This document shows positions 10,701 to 18,574 of a DNA stretch of 64,000 bases, one piece after another. Under the pieces are notes generated by a model. It saw only the letters and a list, made by a program, of their open reading frames with translations, was not told where the DNA came from and searched no databases. The stretch is from UBA1563 sp041671545. GTDB taxonomy: Bacteria; Bacteroidota; Ignavibacteria; Ignavibacteriales; Ignavibacteriaceae. The stretch's first letter is position 1; every line of letters begins with the position of its first letter. Both the position numbers and the translations under genes were made by a program. The stretch is from positions 372,001 to 436,000 of the forward strand of contig JBAZBI010000001.1 of assembly GCA_041671545.1 (NCBI GenBank), read 5' to 3'.

Positions 10701-13700
10701 ATATTTAATCGCTTCACGCGATTGCCCCATCGGCAGATCGGTCAAAGTTAAATTCAGCGACTGCTCATTTCTAAAAATTTCTTCATCGGGACGGCTCCTG
10801 TCTCTTTCTCTTTGTACTCCCGGAGGACTCTGATATGCAGGATAATTATCTTCAATATTTACAACAGAGATTGCAAGGATGCTGTCTTTCAAATCTTTTT
10901 TCTGCCATTGATTTCCGACGAGATTAAAATCAGCCATTCTAAAATGAACCGTATCAGTTGCATTTGTTACGAATAAACGGAGATATTCAACAACTGAAAA
11001 ACTGGGATTGCCGTATACAAGAAGAGTTGTATCCTTCAGTGGAATTCGGAATAAATACCAATTATTCGCACCACCACCTGCGATGTATTTATTTTTCGTA
11101 GGGTCAGTACTTAAAGGAATTTCATACCGGTAATAACTATTCAACTGATCTAAAAATCTGTTGTGGTTTAAGTCTTCCGTATCCGGGAACCTTCCGATAT
11201 CTGTTAACGCCGCATTTCCTTGCGTCCCATTGATATTTACATAGTTTGACTTTAACGTTGTGCCGGAATTTGTATAAGAGAAATTATCATGGCTTGGGTC
11301 GCCGTCTGTAGAACCAGAAGCAGCTTGTTCACTTACATCAAACATTCCGTCTAATCCGGTATCCTCCCCATCATCAATAAGCTCATTCTCTCTTATTTTA
11401 TCTTCTGTATCAAGAACTCCGTTCGGGATTACATCTTCACTTATTTTTCCCAGATCTATATAGATTTTTGTATTCTCTGATTTTACATCAACATTCATCC
11501 AAAATTCAATAAACTCAATATTTTCAACAACTAGATTGCTCGCAGTAGAAGAAAGTTGTTTCATAATTCCACCCCAGGTTTGCGGTTTATTTACCGATTC
11601 CATCGTTGTAGAATAGTTATAAGTTCCAGGGACATCGGGGATATAAACGTAATCAAGTACCGTAACTTGCTCATCACCACGGGCAACTTTCTTCTCCGGC
11701 CAGATATACTTTACCATCACGTCCGATGGCAAAACATTGTACCAAAAACTCTTCCCCTTATATGACATTGTTGCAGAATCGGTTGAAGTTGATAAACCGG
11801 AAAGCGCTTTCAATTCGTTCGGGATGCTCAAATCTTTCCAGGATGTATAAGAAACTCCTACGGGAATAATTCTTTTTGAACCTTCAAAATCATCAATGTA
11901 GGCGATACTCTTCCCTTCGTCTGAAGAAATGGTACTCTTCTTTGTGTTGGGATCAGGATTCATATAAGCAAATTCACCGCTTAAACTGATTGACGACATT
12001 TCCCTTGTCGGAAATATTTTATCGATTGCTTTTGTTAAAAATGGAAGATCCGCTGAGGTGCTGAAATCAATTCCGTAAATTGAATTGCTTAGTGGTTCTT
12101 CTCCGATCCGGACTTTGTCACTTAATGTTTGCTGCGTTAAAGTTAATGCCGAAAATCCGAGTTTAGTTCTTTTTGAAAAATCAATTTGTCCGCGAATACC
12201 AAAAAGGGTTTTGGATGCAAGCTGGAAAAGATCATTCTCTTCGTAAGTAATTTTTAAATTAGCGCCGGGAACAAGAGCCGCATCATTCCTTATTGTCAAC
12301 TTACCGGTGCTGTAATCCATATAATAATCAATTCCGGCTGATAAATCTCTTCCATTAAGATTTACTTTTACAGAATTTTCAACAAGAGTGAAGCCGAGGT
12401 CAAAATCATTCCTCGTTTCTCCCGAAAAAGAACCCGTCATAATAAATTTATCTTTGATATTATTTTGACGCGCAAAAGTTTCTTCCTCATTATAAACACT
12501 CATATATCTCAGCGAGTCGGCATTTGGAATAACTTTGGGTATATTGAGCCCAAATGGTTGTAATACCGGGAACATAATTTCTCCAGTTGCGGGGAAAATC
12601 GTGACTCCCGACACAAAATCAAACAATCCATCAGATTGCCCTTGTCCATCCGGACCTACTTGATCAAGTCCAAACGCGTTTATAAAACGAACATCTCCAA
12701 GAACTGACTGAGGTTCTTGTCCTTCAACTTTATATTTGATATCAAAAACAAATCCTTCTTTCTTTATATTTCTTCCACCAACAGAATATATGTTTTTAAG
12801 TAATAGATTCCAAGCCTCGGTATATTTAGGTAATAGATCCGCAGGTTTAACTAATTTAAGCACAAGGCTTTTTGAAGTATCAACTACTTGATCAAAATAT
12901 TCTCCAAAATATACATCGTCGGCTTCTCCGGTCGAAACACCTTCTCGTTGATACGCAATCGCAATTATATCCTTCTTATTAATTTGCGAAATAAAAGAGA
13001 GTTGTCCTATATTCTCATTAAAAATATAATCTACACCTTCAGTTAACAGTATAAATCGACCCTGCTCAACTCTCCCTGGATCTGGTTTTGCAATCCGGGC
13101 GGTGTCAGGATAAGGCTCATCTTTTTTATGAGCTTCTAAATCGATAAGCGCAGTTGCTCTACGTTCTGTTGAGTTTGGCACGGATTGAGAATATGATTTC
13201 CAAACTTCAATTTTTCTAACAATATACTGATTATTAATAGGGTGATTAGGATTTGCGTAATATTTATTAAATAAATTTAGGTCGGTATTTATTGTATCTG
13301 CGTAAGGTGCATCAATAAAATAGTGATTAGATGAATACTCATAAGCGTGTATTTCAAAATCTCTAGTAGTAGTTCCGCCAGTAACCGTCTTCTCTTTGAT
13401 TTCTCCTTTTTTCTGGCTGGCAAGTGTAGTAAGTGTTAAAGGACCCATTTTGAATGTTGCTTTAATTCCAAACAGCGCTTCGCTGCCGCCGACAAGCGGA
13501 GATGTTTGTAGAGAAACGTTTCCCGCCTCAACACTTTGAACTATTTCATCTTCATAACCGGTGTACTTTATTTTTAACTGGTTCTCATATTCAAAAGTTC
13601 GTTCTGTGTTCCAGTCGGCGCTAATTGTAAGTTTATCACCGATCGTTCCATTAACGTTTATTTGCACAGTTTGTTTAAAGTCGGGTTCATTTCGCGTGTT

Positions 13701-14621
13701 ACCTAAACGGGAAGCGGTAACTCCTTCGGTGGTTTCGTTACGCCATGCGCCATGAATATCAACAGCTCCTCCGATTCTGAGATTTATTTTCGGCGGACCG
13801 AAAATGCTAAGAATTCCAACACTTGGTAGTGGAATTTCAAAATCGGTAATATCTTTTATTAATTCTCCCAAACCTCGCTTGGAATCTTTTAATTCGTATT
13901 GATAAGCAATTGCGTCCCACATTTCTTCCTGCCGGGTTTTCAACCGGAGTTCAACATATTCTTCAAGTGGAATTGTTAAAATAACTTTTGTGGTAACATC
14001 GCCAATTTTTTCTCTGATCTCAACATTTTTCCCGGTGGAATCAATTTCAACAACTCTGCGCCGAACTCCTGATGATGGTTGAACAAAGAGTTTTGTTGCT
14101 TTTTGATCGTATAAAGAAATGGTCGGTGAATCTTTTCTTTTAAATTTAAATTGTTCAATTCTTGCGGTTGAATCTCGCTGGAGTGAATCTAAACGAATTG
14201 AATCCAGCCGGGCAATTTCAGCTCGAAGCGCGAGGGTATCTGCAACTACGGCTGGTTTTTTCCCTTTTGCTGTCGTTGGAATAACAGTTTTAATGGAATC
14301 TAAAACTTTAACCACATTGCTTGAATCCATCATCGGATTAAATAGTGGCAATGCCGTAACGGAATTAAAATTTATTTGGAGTGAATCGGCAAATTTTGAA
14401 GTATTGTTAGAATCGAGAACAGCGTTTGTAAGTGGAATAGAGAGATCTTCTTGAGAAGTAGTGTCATCCAACTGGGCAAGATCATCTAACTGATAATTTT
14501 GTCCATTCTTTGCATCGAAAGATGAGTTCAACTTTTCAATTCTGAAAGCAGAATCGAACCACAATAAAGGATCAACCTTTGTGGAATCTGAACCGGAAAA
14601 ACCCATAAGAAGATAAAACAA
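7707..14621 (-). CDS. sprA: T9SS outer-membrane translocon protein SprA
   Basis: The protein is about 2,300 residues, the usual size of SprA (Sov), the very large 36-strand barrel through which T9SS cargo crosses the outer membrane. The sequence is dominated by alternating beta-strand patterns. It contains stretches characteristic of the family, for example IAYIDDFEGSKRIIPVG and VWVNELRVIG. The first plausible start in frame is the TTG at 14621. However, the frame stays open upstream for 27 more codons that would encode a convincing signal peptide (basic IKR, then a long hydrophobic stretch) but contain no ATG, GTG or TTG. An ATT at 14690 sits behind an AAAGG box. The true start is therefore uncertain. 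Confidence 0.9.
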   Translation of the reverse strand: MFYLLMGFSGSDSTKVDPLLWFDSAFRIEKLNSSFDAKNGQNYQLDDLAQLDDTTSQEDLSIPLTNAVLDSNNTSKFADSLQINFNSVTALPLFNPMMDSSNVVKVLDSIKTVIPTTAKGKKPAVVADTLALRAEIARLDSIRLDSLQRDSTARIEQFKFKRKDSPTISLYDQKATKLFVQPSSGVRRRVVEIDSTGKNVEIREKIGDVTTKVILTIPLEEYVELRLKTRQEEMWDAIAYQYELKDSKRGLGELIKDITDFEIPLPSVGILSIFGPPKINLRIGGAVDIHGAWRNETTEGVTASRLGNTRNEPDFKQTVQINVNGTIGDKLTISADWNTERTFEYENQLKIKYTGYEDEIVQSVEAGNVSLQTSPLVGGSEALFGIKATFKMGPLTLTTLASQKKGEIKEKTVTGGTTTRDFEIHAYEYSSNHYFIDAPYADTINTDLNLFNKYYANPNHPINNQYIVRKIEVWKSYSQSVPNSTERRATALIDLEAHKKDEPYPDTARIAKPDPGRVEQGRFILLTEGVDYIFNENIGQLSFISQINKKDIIAIAYQREGVSTGEADDVYFGEYFDQVVDTSKSLVLKLVKPADLLPKYTEAWNLLLKNIYSVGGRNIKKEGFVFDIKYKVEGQEPQSVLGDVRFINAFGLDQVGPDGQGQSDGLFDFVSGVTIFPATGEIMFPVLQPFGLNIPKVIPNADSLRYMSVYNEEETFARQNNIKDKFIMTGSFSGETRNDFDLGFTLVENSVKVNLNGRDLSAGIDYYMDYSTGKLTIRNDAALVPGANLKITYEENDLFQLASKTLFGIRGQIDFSKRTKLGFSALTLTQQTLSDKVRIGEEPLSNSIYGIDFSTSADLPFLTKAIDKIFPTREMSSISLSGEFAYMNPDPNTKKSTISSDEGKSIAYIDDFEGSKRIIPVGVSYTSWKDLSIPNELKALSGLSTSTDSATMSYKGKSFWYNVLPSDVMVKYIWPEKKVARGDEQVTVLDYVYIPDVPGTYNYSTTMESVNKPQTWGGIMKQLSSTASNLVVENIEFIEFWMNVDVKSENTKIYIDLGKISEDVIPNGVLDTEDKIRENELIDDGEDTGLDGMFDVSEQAASGSTDGDPSHDNFSYTNSGTTLKSNYVNINGTQGNAALTDIGRFPDTEDLNHNRFLDQLNSYYRYEIPLSTDPTKNKYIAGGGANNWYLFRIPLKDTTLLVYGNPSFSVVEYLRLFVTNATDTVHFRMADFNLVGNQWQKKDLKDSILAISVVNIEDNYPAYQSPPGVQRERDRSRPDEEIFRNEQSLNLTLTDLPMGQSREAIKYLFRPLDVFNYKQMKLFIHGEEDQSTNTNSVSYVGANGQNADVYFRFGADTNNFYAYKQPITPGWNEVSILFSELTALKDARDTTQITSEFIQKVAGQDNQFYVVKGNPSLIAIKFLSVVIVNRATGAISGQVWVNELRVIGADDTPGWAYSFGTSLKLADLMNINFNMSQTDPYFHRLNDRFGSRVDTKSWSMSTDVNVLKFLPFDMPGSNLRVTYSRTEALGKPLYFPGTDIRVEESIKKSKYKTAEEIRSESQTFSTSDSWNISNIKLNIPSNYWLIRDTWNAISFNFNYNKSFSRNPTTLAAKSWIWNASANYSLQIGNDYFFYPTSIPVLGTALALMSDYRNAKFYYTPQSIAWNVSARRNRNINVTRPQRNSDSKTIVSRDFTSSRGFNYTWKLTDNGFWNIGTTYNVDVASTLSYLETDAYNNQRTEREIWKDIFGGVMFGKDYSYKQVFDLKTSPRLPSFWDLKNFFTLTAGYGVTYQWDNDFRQEELGRRVGYSNRINLGFSLKLKALAAPLFKEDESKNQQKTAAVAPTRSRNFDEENQDAPKTDPNLTAPALTKTDSTVAVDSLAGRPTAITKAVYFLKTLARTLFFDYENISVNFSNDNTASSNGIKGKGSGIKNFWGYKYSASEGASRLYMLGLKSDVGPRAANGNLTDNYSQRNSIDLKTSRPLWEGARIDLNWKTGWSINKATSLRSDSNGVTSIQNITSSGTLDRTFFSLPPVFFLSMFKSGIKRVSELYDPKSANKIENLSQAFMQGFETLPLVSKIGFLKTLMKYVPRPNWRITWDGLEKFAIFKSFAKRVSLDHAYGANYTEGWRINPDGTQATSSQKISYGFSPLVGLNLTLNSFWDGNFSGNVKYSTRTNYDLAPTTQKITEGFSREIGVTLNYSKSGFEVPLFGIALKNDIEFSFSYSNSKNSTVVFDMNQFTEEGTPQDGTIRTSLEPRIKYVISSRVTLSVFYKRSSISPEGAARVTASTINEAGLDVRISITQ

Positions 14622-14690
14622 AAAGAAAACTGCAAAGCCTGCAGTTACTTGAAGTAATAGTTCAAATAGATGTACAACAAGACGTTTAAT

Positions 14691-15072
14691 AGGAAAACCT
14701 TTGAGCTATGAAATTATTTAAAAAGAGTAAAATATGTTTCGATAAATCCTCTCAATTGTGTGTAGAAATATAAAGAATTCAGATTAAAGCAAAAACTATC
14801 TTTTTTGCATTTGAAATTAAAAGAAACCTTACGAATAAATTAAGGTAAAATTTTAGCACCGCATAAAATAGTCAACAGTTATCAGTTTTCAGTTATAAAT
14901 TCATAACCCGACATCGCAATTGGGAATGACTGAATGGCTGCATGGAAAACATTCATCCATTCGTTTCCATTCATCCATTTATTTTCATTCATCCATCCGG
15001 CAAATTTTCTAAATCATTTAATATTCTCGCCATTATGAGCAAAAATTTTTACTAACTATCCAATTCCTAATT
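14691..15072. other. Intergenic region upstream of sprA
   Basis: No gene is evident in this stretch. It should hold the sprA promoter, reading to the left, and the end of the phosphatase transcript. It is AT-rich and contains the 18-bp-spaced direct repeats listed separately, plus a short CAGTTATCAGTTTTCAGTTA direct repeat near 14876. No strong hairpin terminator was seen. Confidence 0.5.
14951..14998. repeat. Three 18-bp-spaced direct repeats of ATTCATCCAT
   Basis: ATTCATCCAT occurs at 14951, 14969 and 14987, exactly 18 bp apart, in an otherwise plain intergenic region. The spacers are T-rich and not conserved. It could be a protein-binding array upstream of sprA or a minisatellite; no replication gene is nearby to suggest an origin. 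Confidence 0.6.
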
Positions 15073-15762
15073 TTACGCAATGTCTGCCAATTCTGTTTCA
15101 ACTGAAATAATATCCACTACTTCTCCATCCTCAATAATTACAGCACTCAATCTGTTGCCGGTATAAACGGAAGTATCCACGTAAACAGCGTTGCTCACTT
15201 CGTTATAGGTAACTTTTGCGTGTCGTGTATGCCCAACAATCTGCAGTTTTCCCAAATTCAAAAGAGGTTCTCTATTCCAAACAACTCCGGCGGATTCATT
15301 TATGTGCTTAATACAAAAACTCTGAAGGAATGCTCCGGTTATTGGTCTGTATCCGCGAAACTCTTTTGCATAAGTGTTGGCAATTCCGGCATGAGAGATC
15401 AAACAATCTTCAAAGTTCAGAAACATCGGAGCGATATCAATATAATCTAAATGCTTATTTAAAAATTTTGGTTGTTTGTTGTATGCGGAAATAGTTTTTT
15501 CATTTCCGTTGTACTTCCAAGAATAAACAAAAGGATGAAGTGGTCGGGTGTAAGAGTACAAAAACATCAAGTCGTGATTCCCTTTAGTGAATTGAATTCC
15601 TTCATCGATCAGTAATTCAAAAACTTCTACGGGAAAATTACCGCGATCAACTAAGTCACCGGTTGCAAATATCATGAGATCGAAATATTGCTTACGGACT
15701 TGTTTAATTAATTTGCGCAGAGTTAAATAACAACCGTGGATATCACCTATAACTGCAATCAT
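15073..15762 (-). CDS. Calcineurin-like serine/threonine protein phosphatase (PrpA/ApaH-like)
   Basis: The 229-residue protein has the metallophosphatase motifs in order: GDIHGCY near the N-terminus, GDLVDRG around residue 37, GNHDLM near 80, then SHAG and VGHTRH further on. These bind the dinuclear metal centre and the phosphate. Family relatives include bacterial PPP-type phosphatases and diadenosine tetraphosphatases, so the substrate is open. I place the start at the ATG at 15762 (MIAVIGDIHG) rather than the TTG one codon earlier. The gene begins 6 bp after the CoA-transferase gene and is probably the last gene of that operon. Confidence 0.88.
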   Translation of the reverse strand: MIAVIGDIHGCYLTLRKLIKQVRKQYFDLMIFATGDLVDRGNFPVEVFELLIDEGIQFTKGNHDLMFLYSYTRPLHPFVYSWKYNGNEKTISAYNKQPKFLNKHLDYIDIAPMFLNFEDCLISHAGIANTYAKEFRGYRPITGAFLQSFCIKHINESAGVVWNREPLLNLGKLQIVGHTRHAKVTYNEVSNAVYVDTSVYTGNRLSAVIIEDGEVVDIISVETELADIA

Positions 15763-15768
15763 CAAGAC

Positions 15769-17115
15769 CTAAATGTAGTTATTCTTCTTAGCAAATTCTG
15801 TTAACTCATCTCTAAATTTAGGGTGGGAAATTCCAATGAGTGCATTAGTACGTTCACGAATTGATTTACCGTGAAGCTGAACCACTCCATATTCCGTAAC
15901 TACATAATGAACATCAGCACGGTTAGTAACCACACCGGCACCGGGTTTTAAGAACGGAGCAATTCTTGAGATTGAAAAATCTTTTGTTGTTGAAGGTAGC
16001 GCAATGATCGGTTTACCACCTTTTGAACGGGCAGCGCCGCGGATAAAATCTACCTGTCCGCCGAACCCGCTGTAAATTTTTGTCCCGATAGAATCAGAGC
16101 AAACCTGACCTGTAAGATCAACTTCAATCGCGGAATTAATGGCGACCATATTTGCGTTTTGCGAAATTACAAAGGGATCGTTCACATATTCTTGCGGATG
16201 AAATTCAATCATCGGATTGTTGTGGATGAAGTTATACAAGCGTTGCGAACCAAGCACAAAGCCTGCGATCATCTTTCCCGGGTGTAAAGTTTTTTTAGAA
16301 TTTGTAATTATTCCCTTTTCAACAAGATCAATAATTCCATCGGCAAACATTTCTGTGTGGATACCTAAATCTTTTTTGTTTTCCAAAAATTTTAAAACGT
16401 TATCCGGAATTATACCAATTCCCATTTGCAGTGTAGAACCGTCTTCAACTAATCCCGCAATGTTCTCACCAATCTTTGAGTAAATCTCCATCCATTCCGG
16501 CGAGAGATTTCTTTCAGATTGTGGAAGTTCAGGGATCGGTTCATCCATTTCAACGATATATTTTATCTTACTGATATGGATGAAGCTATCTCCTAAAACG
16601 CGGGGCATCTGTTTATTTACTTGTGCAATAATAATTTCGGCTTTTTCAGTTGGTGATTTTGTAATTCCCACTTCAACACCGTAGGAACAGAAACCATGTT
16701 CATCCGGCGGTGAAATATGTATTAACGAAACCTGAGGTTTAATAATTCCCGTTGAGAAAAGAAGCGGAACTTCATAAAGATAAACAGGAATAAAATCAGC
16801 ATCCCCTCTCGCAAAAGATTTTCTCGCTTCCGTACCCATAAAGGTTGCATAATGACGGAAATGTTTTTCCATCCCGGGTTCAAAGTAAGGGAGCTTTCCG
16901 ACAGAAAGCGCATGAAAAAGTTTTACGTTTTCGAGTTCATCTTTTCTCGCTACCATCGCGTCAATCAGCTTAAACGGCATCGCACAGTTGGAATGGATGA
17001 CGACATTATCATTTGACTTGATCACGCTTACCGCTTCAGCAGCGGAAACTACTTTTTGGGAATAATTTTTTAGAATACTCGAAGCATACGTTGGTTTAGC
17101 AGCTGCATCGGTCAT
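15769..17115 (-). CDS. Acetyl-CoA hydrolase/transferase family protein
   Basis: The 448-residue protein resembles 4-hydroxybutyrate CoA-transferase and succinyl-CoA:acetate CoA-transferase-like enzymes, which move CoA between carboxylates. The N-terminal half holds HSNCAMPFKLIDAM. The C-terminal domain holds NSAIEVDLTGQVCSDSIG, with the probable catalytic Glu, then IYSGFGGQVDFIRGAARSKG, the oxyanion and CoA-binding region, and VVTEYGVVQLHGKSIRER. The gene lies 17 bp downstream of alanine dehydrogenase, which suggests a shared role in amino-acid or fermentation-product metabolism (inference). The exact acyl substrate cannot be read from sequence. Confidence 0.88.
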   Translation of the reverse strand: MTDAAAKPTYASSILKNYSQKVVSAAEAVSVIKSNDNVVIHSNCAMPFKLIDAMVARKDELENVKLFHALSVGKLPYFEPGMEKHFRHYATFMGTEARKSFARGDADFIPVYLYEVPLLFSTGIIKPQVSLIHISPPDEHGFCSYGVEVGITKSPTEKAEIIIAQVNKQMPRVLGDSFIHISKIKYIVEMDEPIPELPQSERNLSPEWMEIYSKIGENIAGLVEDGSTLQMGIGIIPDNVLKFLENKKDLGIHTEMFADGIIDLVEKGIITNSKKTLHPGKMIAGFVLGSQRLYNFIHNNPMIEFHPQEYVNDPFVISQNANMVAINSAIEVDLTGQVCSDSIGTKIYSGFGGQVDFIRGAARSKGGKPIIALPSTTKDFSISRIAPFLKPGAGVVTNRADVHYVVTEYGVVQLHGKSIRERTNALIGISHPKFRDELTEFAKKNNYI

Positions 17116-17132
17116 TATAAATTCACTTTATA

Positions 17133-18254
17133 TTAATTCGTTGAAAAAAAATGGATTCGCCGGAACTCAACATTAAAGGTTTCCGCAATGATCTCGTTCG
17201 AACAATATCCATTATGAGTACAAATTCCTTTTGACAATCCGGGGTCTTCAAGAACGGCTGATGAAAGCCCGTTATCGGCAATGTCTAAAAGATAATTGAG
17301 AGACGCGTTTGTAAGTCCGTAACTGGCAGTTCTTGCTACGAGTGCCGGCATGTTGGGAACACAATAGTGAATCACATTATGCATTGTAAATACCGGATTT
17401 GAAATAGTTGTCGGTCTGCTTGTTTCAACGCAGCCGCCTTGATCGATCGAAACATCCACAATAACCGCTCCCTCTTTCATCGTCTTTACCATTTCTTCAG
17501 TTACAAGGTGAGGAGTTTTTTCTCCTTTCATCAGCACCGCGCCGATAAGAACATCAGCAAATTTTACTCCGCGTGAAATGGTATAAGAATTTGCCATGAC
17601 GGTTGTAATTTTTCTCTGAAACGTTTCATCAATCTTTCTTAGTCGATTTAAATCTCTATCTAACACAATCACTTGAGCGCCGCGTCCCAGAGCGGCTTTT
17701 GCAGCGCTCGTTCCAACTACTCCTGCTCCAATAATTACAACTGCCGCCGGAGCGACACCGGTAATTCCACCAAGCAATACTCCTCTGCCAAAATTGGTTT
17801 TACTTTCCAGCAATCCTTCTGCAACTTGAATCGCCACGGGTCCTGCAATTTCACTCATTGATTGCAGCACCGGAAGTCCGGCTTCATTTTCGATTAATTC
17901 ATATCCGATAGCAGTAACTTTTTTTGCAAGAAGATTCGAGAGAACTTTCTTCTCGCTTACTACCAACTGTAGGAATGAAAAAAGAATTTGATTTTCCTGA
18001 AGATACTCTGATTCTTCTTCAGAAATACGTGCAACTTTTGCAATAATTTCCGAACGTTGAAAAACCTCTTCGGTTGAATAAACAATTTTTGCACCGAGTG
18101 ATTTATATTCATCATCAGAAAAATGACTTGCTTCTCCGGCTCCTTTCTGAAGATAAACCGTATGCCCTGCTTTTATCAATGCATCTACTCCGGCGGGAGC
18201 TAATGCGACACGTTTTTCTTCAAACTTACCTTCTTTTGGAATTCCGATTCTCAT
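17133..18254 (-). CDS. ald: Alanine dehydrogenase
   Basis: The 373-residue enzyme would interconvert L-alanine and pyruvate plus ammonia with NAD. The N-terminus MRIGIPKEGKFEEKRVALAP is typical, with substrate-binding Arg and Lys residues in the first 80 positions. The NAD-binding Rossmann motif GAGVVGTSAAKAALGRGA follows at about 175, and IHYCVPNMPALVARTASYGL near 295 is also conserved. Length matches the family (about 370). It has a good AGAGAG ribosome-binding site. It follows the small DUF433 gene by 15 bp and precedes the CoA-transferase gene by 17 bp, so the cluster is probably one transcript. Confidence 0.94.
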   Translation of the reverse strand: MRIGIPKEGKFEEKRVALAPAGVDALIKAGHTVYLQKGAGEASHFSDDEYKSLGAKIVYSTEEVFQRSEIIAKVARISEEESEYLQENQILFSFLQLVVSEKKVLSNLLAKKVTAIGYELIENEAGLPVLQSMSEIAGPVAIQVAEGLLESKTNFGRGVLLGGITGVAPAAVVIIGAGVVGTSAAKAALGRGAQVIVLDRDLNRLRKIDETFQRKITTVMANSYTISRGVKFADVLIGAVLMKGEKTPHLVTEEMVKTMKEGAVIVDVSIDQGGCVETSRPTTISNPVFTMHNVIHYCVPNMPALVARTASYGLTNASLNYLLDIADNGLSSAVLEDPGLSKGICTHNGYCSNEIIAETFNVEFRRIHFFSTN

Positions 18255-18269
18255 TTTTACTCTCTTCTG

Positions 18270-18470
18270 TTAGATTTTTTTAGAATATTCCAAACACGCG
18301 TTAATATCCTCTGGTTCTAAAATCGGATATGCTTTTAAGATATTCTCAGTTGAGTCTCCGGCGGCTAAGTACTCGAGAATAGTTGCTACAGAAATCCTCA
18401 TCCCTCTTATGATTGGTTTCCCGTTGCAAATGTTTGGATTGATTGTAACTCTATCAATATAATTTCCCAT
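18270..18470 (-). CDS. DUF433-family small protein (antitoxin-like)
   Basis: The 66-residue protein matches the DUF433 pattern almost end to end: ITINPNICNGKPIIRGMRI-like N-terminus, then ISVATILEYLAAGDSTENIL and YPILEPEDINACLEY. The fold is a small helix-turn-helix. In many genomes DUF433 proteins are paired with a downstream DUF5615 PIN-like nuclease and are taken to be antitoxins. Here the next gene, 15 bp on, is ald, and no such partner is encoded on either side. It may be an orphan or may have a regulatory role in this operon (inference). Confidence 0.85.
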   Translation of the reverse strand: MGNYIDRVTINPNICNGKPIIRGMRISVATILEYLAAGDSTENILKAYPILEPEDINACLEYSKKI

Positions 18471-18574
18471 TTTCCAAAACCTTTTTTAGAAACTTATCAA
18501 ATTTAATCGATCAAAACAATTCTAAATTATGAACGAAGTTTTTTCAAGTGTATAAAACTTCGGTTTTTAGAAAT

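Noticed and set aside
14951..14998. Replication origin iterons
   Set aside because: Only three short copies, with no DnaA boxes or replication gene recognised nearby.
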